Shown: positions 19,253-29,053, counted from the first letter of the stretch. The stretch: 64,000 nucleotides of DNA from Inhella crocodyli (GCF_004004565.1 NZ_SACM01000001.1:62001-126000); one strand, 5' to 3'. A program made the numbers and translations. Notes: generated from the letters alone by a model not told the origin.

Positions 19253-21276
19253 GGCCGCGATTGTCTCAGGCCCGACTTGCCCAGTCCCATCTCGTCGGCC
19301 AGGTGCTGGGCCGGGTACACCTCCCGCAGCGCCAAGCGGATGGCCGCCAGGCTGACCGACACCGTGCGGGTGCGGGCCTCGTCGAACACGTAGGCAGAAG
19401 CCAGGGAGTCCAGGTTGCCGTCGAACACGACCCCCACCCAGTCGCCCGCGGCGTTGAGGATGGGCGAGCCGGAGTTGCCGCCCACGATGTCGGGCGTGCT
19501 GATGAAGTTCAAGGGGGTGCGGTCGTCGAGGCGCGGGCGGGCGGCGGCCAGGCGCGGTGCCAAGTCGAACGGCGCCTGGTGCCCGAAGCCGTCGGCCCGG
19601 GCCCACAGCCCGCCCACGGTGCTGAACCAGGGCTGGCGCAGGCCGCCCAAGTCCTGCTCGGCCACCCGCCCGAAGGACAGGCGCAGGGTGCCGGTGGCGT
19701 CGGGCGGGGCCCCCCGCCCCTGGGCCTGCCAGCGGGCCTGGGCCAAGGCCCGGGCCTGCGCCAGGCGCGGTTGGCGCACCTGCGTTTCCCACTCGTGGCG
19801 CAGGCGGTGCAGGTCCGGGTGCAGCGCGCGGGCCAGTTGCACCAGGCGGTCGGGGTGGCGGGCAAGCGCGTCGTCGTCCAGGGTGAGCAAGGCGCGGCGT
19901 TGCGCCAGGTCGGTCAGCACCGTGCCAGCCAGCCAGTGGCGGGCGGCCGCGGCGGCATCGGGCTGCCCGGCCAACGCGGTGCGCACCCACGGGTGCTCCC
20001 CGCCCAAGTGGGCCTGCATCCAGGCGATGTACTGGGTCAAGCGCACCTGCTCCACGCCCAGGTGCACCGGGCGGTCGGCGCCCAGTTCCTCGGCCTGCTG
20101 TTCGGCCTCCCGGTCGTGGAAGCCCTCCAGGCGCTCCTCGGCGGGCCGGTGACGCTCGGCCCGCACCGCCAGCACCTGCAGGACCTGGCCCAGCAGGCTG
20201 CCGCCGGGGGCCTGCAGTGCGGTGCGAAGCGGCGCCAAGCGCATGGCGGCGGCCTCGGCTTGAGCCACGGCCTCCCACGGGGCCTGTGAACCGGCCACGC
20301 GGCGGATGGCGCTCTCTTCGTCGCGCAGGCGCTGCATCAAGGCCGGCGTGCGCAAGGCCGCGAGCTCGCCGCGGATGACCTTGAGGCCGTTCTCGAGGTT
20401 GAGGACCATGTCCATGGTCTGACGCTGGGCGTCCGGGCTCGTTTGCGCGTAGGCCCGCAGGGCCTCGAGCTCCTGGGCCGCGCGGTCGATCCACAGCGGC
20501 GTGTGCAGGTCGCGCTCGGCCTCCAGTTGAGCGAGCGTCTTCTGGCGCTCGGTCACGTAGGGATGGCCGGGCACCATCACCGCGTCGTTCAGTTTCAGGT
20601 CGTGCCGCGCGGGCCGCAGCCAGTGGGCGGGGCGGTGGGGCTGGCCGTTCGGTTCGTAAACGCGCAAAAGGGCGAAGTCGAAGGCAAACCGGGGGTAAGC
20701 GAAGTTGTCGTCGTCGCCACCGAAGTTGGCGGCCTGCGCCTCCGGGGCCATCACCAAGCGCACGTCGTTCCAGGTTCGGTGCCGGTAACGGTGGTGCAGC
20801 GCACCGCCGTACAGCGGCACCAACTCGCAGACCTCGCCCTTCGGGCAGTCGGCGCCCGTCAAGCGGTCGATGGCCGCCTTGCGGCCGGCGTTGTCGGCGG
20901 GGATCTGGTCGGTGACGTCGTCGATGCCCTGCAGCACCTTGGCCACCAAGCCCGGGCAACGCAGGGCCTGGGCGGGCTTGGCGGCCACGAAGCCGGTGCT
21001 TTGCAGGGGCCGCGCCGGCGTGGACAGGTGGTCCAGGCATTCGCTGATCACGTGGTGGTTCGTCAGCACCAGGCCATGGGGCGAGACAAACGACCCCGAC
21101 GCCCCGCCCACGTTCACCGACACGGCCTGCAGGCGCGCCACGTCCGGCTTCAGGCCGTGAGCCTCCAACGCCGCTTGGGGCAGCAGGTTGAGGGGCCACA
21201 TGCCTTCGGCGGCGGGCGCTGGGGCCCCGACAAGGGCGCCGGCCACGGCGAGCGCGAGGGAGGGAAGGGGGCGCAT
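19249..21276 (-). CDS. S46 family dipeptidyl-peptidase (DPP7-like), first copy
   Basis: An exported serine peptidase of 675 residues that removes dipeptides from peptide N-termini. A signal peptide (1-23) precedes mature EGMWPLNLLP, the S46 opening. The catalytic histidine lies in LVLTNHHVISE (about 70-79) and the nucleophile in IVGGNSGSPILN. The following VVFDGNLDSL has glycine at the position that is arginine in acid-specific DPP11 enzymes, so a DPP7-like hydrophobic preference is inferred. It is slightly short for S46 (usually 700 or more). Its TGA overlaps the ATG of the PurM-like gene. A second S46 gene lies at 38.5 kb. Confidence 0.92.
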   Translation of the reverse strand: MRPLPSLALAVAGALVGAPAPAAEGMWPLNLLPQAALEAHGLKPDVARLQAVSVNVGGASGSFVSPHGLVLTNHHVISECLDHLSTPARPLQSTGFVAAKPAQALRCPGLVAKVLQGIDDVTDQIPADNAGRKAAIDRLTGADCPKGEVCELVPLYGGALHHRYRHRTWNDVRLVMAPEAQAANFGGDDDNFAYPRFAFDFALLRVYEPNGQPHRPAHWLRPARHDLKLNDAVMVPGHPYVTERQKTLAQLEAERDLHTPLWIDRAAQELEALRAYAQTSPDAQRQTMDMVLNLENGLKVIRGELAALRTPALMQRLRDEESAIRRVAGSQAPWEAVAQAEAAAMRLAPLRTALQAPGGSLLGQVLQVLAVRAERHRPAEERLEGFHDREAEQQAEELGADRPVHLGVEQVRLTQYIAWMQAHLGGEHPWVRTALAGQPDAAAAARHWLAGTVLTDLAQRRALLTLDDDALARHPDRLVQLARALHPDLHRLRHEWETQVRQPRLAQARALAQARWQAQGRGAPPDATGTLRLSFGRVAEQDLGGLRQPWFSTVGGLWARADGFGHQAPFDLAPRLAAARPRLDDRTPLNFISTPDIVGGNSGSPILNAAGDWVGVVFDGNLDSLASAYVFDEARTRTVSVSLAAIRLALREVYPAQHLADEMGLGKSGLRQSRP

Positions 21277-21331
21277 GGCAATTCGCAGGCTGATCGAGGC
21301 GCCAAGGATAGCGAGGGCAAAATGCCCGTCG

Positions 21332-23293
21332 ATGAGCGCCCACGTCCTTGCCCGCCGCTACCGCCCCCGCCGTTTCGACGAGTTGGTGGGCCAAGACCAT
21401 GTGGTCCAAGCCCTGGGCAACGCCCTGCGCACTGGGCGCTTGCACCACGCCTACCTGTTCACTGGCACGCGGGGGGTTGGCAAGACGACGATCTCGCGCA
21501 TCCTGGCCAAAAGCCTGAACTGCATGGGCGCCGACGGGCAGGGCGGGGTGACCGACCAGCCCTGCGGCGTTTGTGCCGCCTGCCGCGACATCGACGCCGG
21601 CCGCTTCGTCGACTACATCGAGCTCGATGCCGCCAGTAACCGTGGCGTGGACGAGATCTCGCAGTTGCTCGACCAAGCCGTCTACAAGCCGGTGGTGGGC
21701 CGCACCAAGGTCTACATGATCGACGAGGTGCACATGCTCAGCACCCACGCCTTCAACGCCATGTTGAAGACGCTGGAAGAGCCCCCGGAGTACCTGAAGT
21801 TCGTGCTGGCGACGACCGACCCGCAGAAGGTCCCGGTCACCGTGCTGAGCCGCTGCCTGCAGTTCAACCTGCGCCCCATGCCCCCGGCCCTGGTGCAACA
21901 GCACCTGGGCGCCGTGCTGGCGGCCGAACGCATCGACGCCGAGGCAGGGGCCCTGCGCCTGCTCTCGCGCGCCGCGCGGGGCTCGATGCGCGACGCCCTG
22001 TCGCTGACCGACCAGGCCATCGCCTTCGGGGCCGGGCAGCTGCGCGAGGCCGAGGTGCTGCGCATGCTGGGCAGCACACCGCGGGCGCACGTGCTGGCCC
22101 TGCTGGACGCGGTGAGCGCTGCCAGCGGCCCCGCCTTGGTGGCCCAGGTGCAAGCGCTGCAGGCCGAAGGGCACAGTGCCCTGGGGGCCGTCGACGAATT
22201 GGCCCGCTGGTTGCAGTTGATGGCCCTGGCCCAAGCGGCTCCCGAGGCGCTCGACCCGGCCGATCCCGACACCGCGGACGCCCTGAGCCGATCGGCCCAA
22301 TGGCCGGCCGATGAGTTGCAGTTGGCCTACAGCCTGTGCCTGCACGGCCGGGCCGAACTGGCGCTCGCCCCCGACGAGTTCGCCGGCCTGACGATGCTCG
22401 TGTTGCGCCTGCTGGCCTTCCGCCCGCAAGGCGAGGCTGCCCCGCCGCCGGCGCGCCAAGCGCCCCTGCGGGCCTCCCCAGGGGTCGCCCAGGCCCATGT
22501 GGCGGTGCCTGCGGCCGCCTCGCCGGTCGCGGCCCCCGCCGTGGCCGCCGCTCGCGAAATCCCCCGGGTCGAACCCGTGGCGCCGATCGCGCCGGTTCGG
22601 CCCGTGCAAGCCCCGGCTCCGCGGCCGCAACCGGTGCCCGCCCCAGCGCCCACGCCGGCCCCGAGCCCCTCGGTGCCGCAGGCGGCCTTGGCGGCGGTGG
22701 ACGTGGCCGACGACGAGGTGCCCCCGTGGCTCGACCTGCCGCCCGAGGAGGCCGAGGGCCCAGACTTGGCGGCCGACGTCGAGCTGGCGCTTGAGACAGC
22801 AGCGCTGCCCGAGGCGCGGGGCCAAGAAGCCCCGGCCGACGAAGCACCCCAGGCTCGCGAAGCGCTAAGGTCCACGCCGGCGTCCGCCGCCACCTTGCAG
22901 CCCACCGCCCAGGGCGAGGCCTGGGCCGCTTTGTTGCCGCAGTTGGGGGCGACGGCCCTGGCCCGCACCTTGGCGCTGCAGGCGCAGTGCCTCGTTTTGG
23001 AGGCGGGCGAGGCCCAATGGCGGGTCACCTTGCAAGTGGCCAGCGAGGCCTTGCGGGCGGGACCGGCCGTGGCCAAGTTGCAAGCCGTGTTGGAGCAGCA
23101 TGCCGGCAAACCGGTGCAGTTGCAGGTGCAAGCGGGCGCCGTCACCGACAGCCCCGCCTTGCGCGACGCCGCCGCGGCCCAAGCCCGCCAAGCGGCGGCC
23201 GAGGCCGAACTCGAACAATCGCCCGAACTGGCGGCCTTACGCCGTCACTTCGACACCACCCGCATCGCGGCCGGCAGCATCCAGCCGGTCTGA
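21332..23293 (+). CDS. dnaX: DNA polymerase III tau/gamma subunit
   Basis: Clamp-loader ATPase that holds the replicative polymerase together; 653 residues. It opens MSAHVLARRYRPRRFDELVG, which fixes the ATG at 21332. Walker A is TGTRGVGKTTISR, the zinc-binding cysteines are in CGVCAACRDID, and Walker B is IDEVHML. The ATPase domains end near residue 370 and a long Pro/Ala-rich linker leads to the C-terminal tau domain. I saw no A-rich slippery heptamer of the E. coli type, so a frameshifted gamma form is not evident. First gene of a dnaX-ybaB-recR unit. Divergent from the S46 gene, with 55 bases between the start codons. Confidence 0.96.
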   Translation: MSAHVLARRYRPRRFDELVGQDHVVQALGNALRTGRLHHAYLFTGTRGVGKTTISRILAKSLNCMGADGQGGVTDQPCGVCAACRDIDAGRFVDYIELDAASNRGVDEISQLLDQAVYKPVVGRTKVYMIDEVHMLSTHAFNAMLKTLEEPPEYLKFVLATTDPQKVPVTVLSRCLQFNLRPMPPALVQQHLGAVLAAERIDAEAGALRLLSRAARGSMRDALSLTDQAIAFGAGQLREAEVLRMLGSTPRAHVLALLDAVSAASGPALVAQVQALQAEGHSALGAVDELARWLQLMALAQAAPEALDPADPDTADALSRSAQWPADELQLAYSLCLHGRAELALAPDEFAGLTMLVLRLLAFRPQGEAAPPPARQAPLRASPGVAQAHVAVPAAASPVAAPAVAAAREIPRVEPVAPIAPVRPVQAPAPRPQPVPAPAPTPAPSPSVPQAALAAVDVADDEVPPWLDLPPEEAEGPDLAADVELALETAALPEARGQEAPADEAPQAREALRSTPASAATLQPTAQGEAWAALLPQLGATALARTLALQAQCLVLEAGEAQWRVTLQVASEALRAGPAVAKLQAVLEQHAGKPVQLQVQAGAVTDSPALRDAAAAQARQAAAEAELEQSPELAALRRHFDTTRIAAGSIQPV

Positions 23294-23314
23294 TCGTTTC
23301 AAGGAACCCACCCC

Positions 23315-23641
23315 ATGATGAAGAACCAACTCGCCGGGCTGATGAAGCAAGCCCAGGCCATGCAAGACAACCTCAAGAAGGCCCAAGAAGAACTGGCCTT
23401 CGTCGAGGTGGAGGGCCAAAGCGGCGCCGGCCTGGTCAAGGTGCTGATGACCTGCAAGCACGACGTCAAGCGCGTCACCATCGACCCCAGCCTGCTGGCC
23501 GACGACAAGGACATGCTGGAAGACCTGGTCGCCGCGGCCATGAACGACGCCGTGCGCCGCGCGGCCGAGGCGAGCGAGGCCAAGATGAGCAAGCTCACCG
23601 CCGGCCTGCCGCTGCCCCCCGGCATGAAGTTCCCCTTCTGA
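23315..23641 (+). CDS. ybaB: YbaB/EbfC nucleoid-associated protein
   Basis: A small DNA-binding dimer of 108 residues. It reads [20 protein letters not shown] at the start, has the [20 protein letters not shown] core, and ends [11 protein letters not shown]; all three blocks are characteristic of the family. It lies 21 bases after dnaX and before recR, the standard conserved trio. It is thought to act with recombination and replication proteins. Either of two adjacent ATGs (23315, 23318) may be used. Confidence 0.96.
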   Translation: MMKNQLAGLMKQAQAMQDNLKKAQEELAFVEVEGQSGAGLVKVLMTCKHDVKRVTIDPSLLADDKDMLEDLVAAAMNDAVRRAAEASEAKMSKLTAGLPLPPGMKFPF

Positions 23642-23670
23642 GTCGCCATTGACCGGCTGCGCGACCCCTA

Positions 23671-23720
23671 CTTGACGCTGCGATGCTCGCCGTACCGGTG
23701 TACGGCTGCGCTTCTCGCGC
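23671..23720. repeat. Palindromic extragenic element between ybaB and recR
   Basis: The 133-base ybaB-recR gap contains a perfect 7-bp inverted repeat, GCCGTAC (23689-23695) and GTACGGC (23700-23706), around CGGT. It is flanked by GCGATGCTC and GCTTCTCGC, which give further partial symmetry. It has no T-tract, so it is not a standard terminator. The look is that of a REP-like element; only one clear copy was noticed in this window. Confidence 0.4.
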
Positions 23721-23774
23721 CAACCTGGGACCGCTCGCGGCGGTCACTGGACAACTCAGACTGAACCTCGACGC

Positions 23775-24356
23775 ATGGCCGCCCTGGACCAACTGATTGA
23801 CGCACTGCGCCGGCTGCCCGGGGTGGGGCCCAAGAGCGCGCAGCGCATGGCCTACCACCTGCTGCTGAACGACCGCAGCGGCGCGCAGGCGCTGGCGGCC
23901 ACGCTGTCGCAGGCGCTGTCTCGGGTGCAAACCTGCGCGCGCTGCCATGGGTTTTCGGAAGACCCGGTCTGCGGCGTGTGCAGCGACACGCGGCGCGACC
24001 CGGGCTTGCTGGCCGTGGTCGAAAGTCCGGCCGATCAGGCCGTGATCGAGCGCAGCGGTTCGTACAAGGGCTACTACTTCGTGCTGGGCGGCCGCGTCAG
24101 CCCCATCGAAGGGCGGGGCCCGCGTGACATCGGCGCCGAAGCGCTTTTGCACCGGGCCACGGACGGGCAGGTGCGCGAGGTCATCCTGGCCACCAGCTTC
24201 ACCGCCGAGGGCGAGGCCACGGCCTACCTGTTGGGCGAGGCGCTGAAGGCGCAGGGCCTGTTGGTCACGCGCTTGGCGCGTGGCGTGCCGGTGGGCAGCG
24301 AGTTGGAGTTCGTCGACCTGGGCACCTTGGCCCACGCCTTCGCCGACCGGCGATGA
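23775..24356 (+). CDS. recR: Recombination mediator RecR
   Basis: RecR works with RecF/RecO to load RecA on gapped DNA. The 193-residue protein opens [20 protein letters not shown] (helix-hairpin-helix), has a C4 zinc finger ([16 protein letters not shown]), and a TOPRIM domain running from [15 protein letters not shown] through [17 protein letters not shown]. Length and order match the family. It follows ybaB after a 133-base gap holding a palindrome, and overlaps the GNAT gene by ATGA, so translation is coupled. Confidence 0.97.
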   Translation: MAALDQLIDALRRLPGVGPKSAQRMAYHLLLNDRSGAQALAATLSQALSRVQTCARCHGFSEDPVCGVCSDTRRDPGLLAVVESPADQAVIERSGSYKGYYFVLGGRVSPIEGRGPRDIGAEALLHRATDGQVREVILATSFTAEGEATAYLLGEALKAQGLLVTRLARGVPVGSELEFVDLGTLAHAFADRR

Positions 24357-24877
24357 GCACGGTTCGCTTGCGCGCCCTGAACCCAGCGGCGCCCAGCGAG
24401 ATCGAGCGCGTGGCGCAGGGCATGCAGGCGACCTTGATCGAGGTCGAGGGCGAGGCCATGGGCCGCGCCCTGCACAGCCTGGACTGGCTCCGGCAGCGGG
24501 TGCAATGGCACCTGGACCACGCCTGCGCCGCCGTGTGGCTCGCCGTGGTCGACGACGAGGTGCTGGGCCACAGCCTCGTGCGCGCGGAGCCGGCGGGTCC
24601 GGAAGAAACCTTGGACACGGGCTATTGGGGCTTGATCACGACCAGCTACGTCTGGCCGGCGTTCCGTCGGCGCGGCATTGCCCGGCAACTGCTGTTGCAC
24701 GACGAGGCCTGGATGCGGGCCCAGGGCCTGAGCCATGCCCGCACCTGGACCGGGGCGAACAACGGCCCGCTCATCGCGCTGTACGAGCGTGCAGGCTATG
24801 CGATCGTTCAGCGGGCGGCGCACACGGGCTCGGGCAGCCCCATGGTCTGCCTGGCGCGGGACCTGCGCCTGGCGTGA
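24353..24877 (+). CDS. GNAT family N-acetyltransferase
   Basis: A 174-residue single-domain acetyltransferase. The acetyl-CoA-binding motif A is [20 protein letters not shown] (about 100-119), with the R-R-x-G-I-A signature, followed by a motif B region [22 protein letters not shown] typical of GNAT enzymes. The substrate cannot be read. The gene starts inside the recR stop (ATGA) and so probably sits at the end of the dnaX operon. A small MAPEG-type gene follows 40 bases later. Confidence 0.87.
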   Translation: MSTVRLRALNPAAPSEIERVAQGMQATLIEVEGEAMGRALHSLDWLRQRVQWHLDHACAAVWLAVVDDEVLGHSLVRAEPAGPEETLDTGYWGLITTSYVWPAFRRRGIARQLLLHDEAWMRAQGLSHARTWTGANNGPLIALYERAGYAIVQRAAHTGSGSPMVCLARDLRLA

Positions 24878-24917
24878 TGCAATCGCGGGCCCCACCCTGG
24901 GCCCAAAGGAAGCCTGC

Positions 24918-25310
24918 ATGACCACGATTTCCAATGTTTGTTTGATCGCCGCCGCCTTGCTGCCCATCGTGTGCGCCGGCATTGCCAAGAAGCCGGGCTT
25001 CGGCAAGCGCCGCCGCGATGGAGGCTACGACAACCACGACCCGCGCGGATGGCTGGCCAGGCAGCAAGGCGTGTCGGCGCGGGCCAATGCGGCGCAGGCC
25101 AATGGCTTCGAGGCCCTGCCCCTGTTCATCGCAGGGGTGCTGGCGGCCCAGCAACAGGGCGCGGCTCAGGGCAGCGTGGACGCCCTGGCCCTGGCCTTCG
25201 TGGCCACCCGCATCGTCTACATCGCCTGCTACCTGGCCGACCAGGAAAAGGCCCGCAGCCTCGTGTGGGTGCTGGGCCTGGGCCTGTCGATCGCGCTGTT
25301 CTTCGTCTGA
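24918..25310 (+). CDS. MAPEG family membrane protein
   Basis: A 130-residue integral inner-membrane protein with about four hydrophobic helices: one at 5-21, two central ones and one at the C-terminus (VLGLGLSIALFFV). The segments ARANAAQANGFEALPLFIAG and RIVYIACYLADQEKARSLVW match the bacterial MAPEG family, which has the fold of microsomal glutathione transferases. The function in bacteria is not established. The ATG at 24918 is preceded by AAAGGAAG, a good ribosome-binding site. It is convergent with mltD 37 bases downstream. Confidence 0.85.
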   Translation: MTTISNVCLIAAALLPIVCAGIAKKPGFGKRRRDGGYDNHDPRGWLARQQGVSARANAAQANGFEALPLFIAGVLAAQQQGAAQGSVDALALAFVATRIVYIACYLADQEKARSLVWVLGLGLSIALFFV

Positions 25311-25347
25311 GCGGCGCCAGCGCTTGTGACTGACGGCGCCCGCGGGG

Positions 25348-26940
25348 TCAGCCGCGCTTGACGGGCCGCGTCTTCGCCTTGACCACGTTGCGGGTGGGCG
25401 CCTTGGCGCCGCCCTTGTTCTTCTTCGATAGGGCGACGCGCGTGCTGCCGGCTTTCTTTGGCGGCAGTTGCACGGTCACGTTCGTTCCGGCGGCGAACTT
25501 GGCCGAGACGCCCACGTCGTTCCACTGGGCCAACTGTTTGGCGCTGACGCCGTAGCGCTTGGCCACGCTGGCCACCGTGTCGCCTTTGCGGGCCTTGTGG
25601 GTGATGGTGCGGCGTTGCACCTCGGCGGCCAGGGCCAGGGTGGCGGTGTCGGCCAGGTGCTCGCTCACGTCGTGGTCGCGCTTGGCCGTGCGGGGTACCA
25701 GCAGGGTCGAGCCGGCCTTGACCAGCATGCGCGGCGGGATGCGGTTGACCTCGCGCAGCGCGGCCTCGCTCATGCCAATGTGCTGCGCCGCTTCGGCCGG
25801 CTTCATCGTGCGCGGCACCTGCCACGCCGTCCAACTGGCCATCGGCCCTTGGTGCTCGGCCAGCGACTGCACGAAAAGGTTCGCGTTGTCGAAGGGCAGC
25901 AGCAGGTTGGGCGTGGCCGCGGCCAGCACCACCGGCTTGTTCATTTGGGGGTTGAACTGGCGGAAGCGCTCCACGCTTAAACCCGCCAGGCGGGCGGCCA
26001 GGTCCACGTCGATGTCCCGCTCGATGCTCACGCTGACGAAGTACGGGTGGTTGGCCAACTCCGGCAAGCTCAGTCCGAAGGTCTCCGGTCGCAGCACGAT
26101 GTTCTTGATGGCCTGCAACTTCGGCACGTAGTCGGCCGTTTCGTTGGGCATCCTGAGGCTCTCGTAGTCGGTCGGCAGGCCCTTGGCCGCATTGCGCTTG
26201 ATGGCGCGGTCGACGTTGCCCATGCCCCAGTTGTAGGCGGCCAGGGCCAGGTGCCAGTCCCCGTCGTACCGCCGGCCGAGCTGCGCCAGGTAGTCCAGGG
26301 CGGCGCGGGTGCTCGCCAGCACGCTGCGGCGGTCGTCGCGGAACAGGTTCTGCTTGAGGTCGAAGTCCTTGCCGGTGGCGCTCATGAACTGCCACATGCC
26401 GCTGGCCTTGACCCGGCTTTCGGCCTCGGGGTTGAAGGCCGACTCGATGAAGGGCAGCAGGGCCAGCTCCATCGGCAGGTTCCGCTTTTGCACCTCTTCG
26501 ACGATGTGGAACAGGTAGCGCCCCCCTCGCTCGGTCATGCGCTGCACGTAGTCCGGGCGTTTGGCGTAGTAGGCCTCCCACTTGTCCACCCGGGGCCCAT
26601 CCAAGTCGCTCAGGGTGAGGCCGGCGCGCACGCGGGCCCACAGGTCGAGCTGCGCCTCGGGCGCCCGCAGGTCCAGGGGCTGGTCGGGGTTGAGGTCGTC
26701 CTCGACCCGCTTGACCACGGGCACTGGGGGCGGGGGCGCGAGCGCAGGTTCGAGCGAGCGAGGCGCATCGGCGGCCGGTGCCGGCGCCACAGGGTCGACC
26801 CCGCGGGCGTCGGCCGAGGTCGTCCAGTGCCGGCCGGGGGCCGAGCCGGGGCCGGAGGCCGGGTCGACGGCGGCGCAACCGACCAGCGCGAGGGCCAGGG
26901 CCAGCAAGGAGAGGCGAGGGGTCATGCGGAACTTCTCCAT
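25348..26940 (-). CDS. mltD: Membrane-bound lytic murein transglycosylase D with LysM
   Basis: A 530-residue lipoprotein that cleaves peptidoglycan glycan strands. The lipobox LVGC puts the lipidated cysteine at 22. The SLT domain begins LLPFIESAFNPEAES, with catalytic E166, and continues with ASGMWQFMSATGKDFDL. A C-terminal LysM domain (HKARKGDTVASVAKRYGVS) and a very basic tail follow; a weaker LysM-like segment lies between them. The ATG at 26940 overlaps the gloB stop as TGATG, a strong sign of coupling; ATG 26925 is the alternative. The linkage gloB-mltD is known in other proteobacteria. Confidence 0.94.
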   Translation of the reverse strand: MEKFRMTPRLSLLALALALVGCAAVDPASGPGSAPGRHWTTSADARGVDPVAPAPAADAPRSLEPALAPPPPVPVVKRVEDDLNPDQPLDLRAPEAQLDLWARVRAGLTLSDLDGPRVDKWEAYYAKRPDYVQRMTERGGRYLFHIVEEVQKRNLPMELALLPFIESAFNPEAESRVKASGMWQFMSATGKDFDLKQNLFRDDRRSVLASTRAALDYLAQLGRRYDGDWHLALAAYNWGMGNVDRAIKRNAAKGLPTDYESLRMPNETADYVPKLQAIKNIVLRPETFGLSLPELANHPYFVSVSIERDIDVDLAARLAGLSVERFRQFNPQMNKPVVLAAATPNLLLPFDNANLFVQSLAEHQGPMASWTAWQVPRTMKPAEAAQHIGMSEAALREVNRIPPRMLVKAGSTLLVPRTAKRDHDVSEHLADTATLALAAEVQRRTITHKARKGDTVASVAKRYGVSAKQLAQWNDVGVSAKFAAGTNVTVQLPPKKAGSTRVALSKKNKGGAKAPTRNVVKAKTRPVKRG

Positions 26941-27752
26941 CATCGAAACACGTTCTTCCAAGCGCGCAGCGCGGTGAACACGGCCACGGGGTCGGACCCG
27001 AGGGCGGGTTGTGGCGCACGCTGCGTCGCGGCTTGGATCACGCCGGGCTCGGCCCAGCGCAGGAAAGGGTTGGTGGCCTGCTCGAGCGCCATCGTCGAGG
27101 GCAGGGTGGGGCGGCCTTGGCGGCGCAGGGCGTCGCACTCGGCCTGGCGCTGGCGCAGGGCGTCGGAGTCGGGTTCCACGCAGCGGGCGAAGCGCAGATT
27201 GTCGAGGGTGTACTCGTGGGTGCAGCAAACCCGGGTGGTGGGCGGCAACGCGGCCAGTTGCGCCAGGCTGGCTTGCATCTGGGCGGGCGTGCCTTCGAAG
27301 AGCCGGCCGCAGCCGGCGGCGAACAGGGTGTCGCCACAAAACAAGACGGGTGCGCTGCCATCGCTCGGGGCGTCCAGCACGTAGGCCACGTGTCCCGCCG
27401 TGTGGCCGGGCACGTCGAGCACCCGCCATGCCTGCCCCAAGGCGTGCACGCGGTCCCCGCCCTGGACGCGCTCGGTCAAGCCCTCGATGGCCTCTCCCGC
27501 GGGGCCGACCACGCGCAGCCCCGGCCACCGCGCGCGCAGGCGGGCCAGGCCGCCCACGTGGTCCCCGTGGTGGTGCGTCACTAGAATCGTTTCGAGCGAC
27601 AGGCCCTGGTCGTCGAGCGCCTGTTCCAAGGGGCCCGCCTCCCCAGGATCCACCGCCAGGGCTTGGCGTCCTTCCTGCCCAGAGTGCAACAACCAGATGT
27701 AGTTGTCCGTCAACGCGGGCACAGGGCTCAGGAACAAGGCGGATGGGGGCAT
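26940..27752 (-). CDS. gloB: Hydroxyacylglutathione hydrolase (glyoxalase II)
   Basis: Hydrolyses S-lactoylglutathione to lactate and glutathione in methylglyoxal detoxification. The 270-residue metallo-beta-lactamase-fold enzyme has the metal motif THHHGDH (59-65), [25 protein letters not shown] and [13 protein letters not shown], all glyoxalase II signatures. The start at 27752 gives [20 protein letters not shown]; an ATG at 27764 is also open. The gene is head to head with the methyltransferase gene with no real intergenic space, so each promoter must lie inside the other's coding region. It overlaps mltD by one base. Confidence 0.96.
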   Translation of the reverse strand: MPPSALFLSPVPALTDNYIWLLHSGQEGRQALAVDPGEAGPLEQALDDQGLSLETILVTHHHGDHVGGLARLRARWPGLRVVGPAGEAIEGLTERVQGGDRVHALGQAWRVLDVPGHTAGHVAYVLDAPSDGSAPVLFCGDTLFAAGCGRLFEGTPAQMQASLAQLAALPPTTRVCCTHEYTLDNLRFARCVEPDSDALRQRQAECDALRRQGRPTLPSTMALEQATNPFLRWAEPGVIQAATQRAPQPALGSDPVAVFTALRAWKNVFR

Positions 27753-27762
27753 GCAAGAGCGC

Positions 27763-28509
27763 ATGGCAGACGAAGCGGCAATTTTAGAGTTGGAGGCGTG
27801 GCTCGACAGCCCGGCCGGCCGCTACCTGTTGGCCTGGGAGCAGGCGCAACTCGACGCCGCCGTGGCCGACGTCTTTGGCTTTCACGCCCTGCAATTGGGC
27901 TGGGCCCCGCTGCAAGGCCTTCGGGCCAACCGGATGCCGCAGCGCTGGCTGGCCTTGCCGCACGGCCATGGGGCCGCGCAGTTGGTCTGCGACTTCGACG
28001 ACTTGCCCTTCGAGTCCAACAGCCTGGACCTGCTGGTGCTGCCGCACACCTTGGAGTCGGCCGCCGACCCGCACCACCGCTTGCGCGAGGCGTACCGGGT
28101 GCTGCGCCCCGAAGGACGGTTGATGGTGCTGGGCCTGAACCCCGCCAGCCTGTGGGGCTTGCGCCAGCGCCTGGGCGGGCGCTTTTTGCCGCAGAGCGGC
28201 GAGTTCATCGCCTACTGGCGCCTGCGCGACTGGCTCAAGCTCTTGGGCCTGGAGCTGGCGGAGGCGCGCTTTGGCTGCTGGCGCCCGCCTTTGCAGCGGG
28301 AAGCGTGGCTGGCACGCTGGCAGGCGATGGACCGCCTGGGCGCCACGTGGTGGCCCGTGTTCGGCGCGGCCTACTTCGTTCATGCCATCAAGCGGGTGCA
28401 TGGCATGCGCCTGGTGGGCCTGGCCCGCCCCAGTGGCGCCCGCCGCCGCGCGCCCAGCGTGGCGGTGTCGTCCAAGGCCAGCCGCCTTCGCCTGCCGGCC
28501 AACGACTGA
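27763..28509 (+). CDS. SAM-dependent methyltransferase, YafS-like
   Basis: A 248-residue class I methyltransferase. The visible core is [20 protein letters not shown], followed by [20 protein letters not shown], the motif II/III part of the Methyltransf_11 fold; the N-terminal glycine-rich motif I is not recognisable. The order gloB / methyltransferase / rnhA, with gloB divergent, is the same as E. coli gloB-yafS-rnhA, which supports the family call. The substrate is unknown. ATG 27763 or 27751 could be the start; both overlap a gloB start codon candidate on the other strand. Confidence 0.82.
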   Translation: MADEAAILELEAWLDSPAGRYLLAWEQAQLDAAVADVFGFHALQLGWAPLQGLRANRMPQRWLALPHGHGAAQLVCDFDDLPFESNSLDLLVLPHTLESAADPHHRLREAYRVLRPEGRLMVLGLNPASLWGLRQRLGGRFLPQSGEFIAYWRLRDWLKLLGLELAEARFGCWRPPLQREAWLARWQAMDRLGATWWPVFGAAYFVHAIKRVHGMRLVGLARPSGARRRAPSVAVSSKASRLRLPAND

Positions 28510-28538
28510 TTTCTCCTGTTTCCTCGACCGAGTACCGC

Positions 28539-29000
28539 ATGACCCTGATCAAGAAGCCCGCCGTGACCCTCTACACCGACGGCGCCTGCAAAGGCAACCC
28601 GGGCCCCGGCGGCTGGGGCGCCTGGCTGGTGTCGGGCGAGCACCAGAAAGAGCTGTTCGGTGGCCAGTTGGGCACCACGAACAACCAGATGGAGATGACC
28701 GCCGTCATCGAGGCGCTGAGCACGCTCAAGCGCAGCTGCCGCATCCAGCTCTACACCGACAGCGAGTACGTGCTCAAAGGCATGACCGAGTGGATGCCCG
28801 GCTGGGTGCGCCGCGGCTGGAAGACGGCGGCCGGGCAGCCGGTGAAGAACGCCGAGCTCTGGCAGCGATTGGCCGCCCTGTGCGCGCTGCACGAGATCGA
28901 GTGGCATTGGGTGAAGGGCCACGCCGGCCACGAGGGCAACGAGAAGGCCGACCAACTGGCCAACCGGGGCGTGGAACTGGCGTTGCGCGGCAAGGCCTGA
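28539..29000 (+). CDS. rnhA: Ribonuclease HI
   Basis: Removes RNA from RNA-DNA hybrids. The 153-residue protein has all four catalytic acids: D14 in [15 protein letters not shown]52 in [13 protein letters not shown]74 in YTDSEYV, and D138 in [12 protein letters not shown]. It lies 29 bases after the methyltransferase gene and is followed by dcd rather than dnaQ. Length matches the E. coli enzyme. Confidence 0.98.
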   Translation: MTLIKKPAVTLYTDGACKGNPGPGGWGAWLVSGEHQKELFGGQLGTTNNQMEMTAVIEALSTLKRSCRIQLYTDSEYVLKGMTEWMPGWVRRGWKTAAGQPVKNAELWQRLAALCALHEIEWHWVKGHAGHEGNEKADQLANRGVELALRGKA

Positions 29001-29053
29001 CGCCCCGCGGCCAGCCCGGCAGAATCCAGCCCCTTGAACACCACGAGCCCCGC

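Noticed and set aside
19253-22825. Long upstream extension of the PurM-like frame, antisense to dnaX
   Set aside because: Repetitive Arg/Gly/Pro composition, antisense to real genes; the PurM-like start at 19252 is set by the overlap with the S46 stop.
21332-23293. A programmed frameshift in dnaX giving a short gamma form
   Set aside because: I looked for an A-rich slippery heptamer with downstream hairpin as in E. coli and found none in the linker region.
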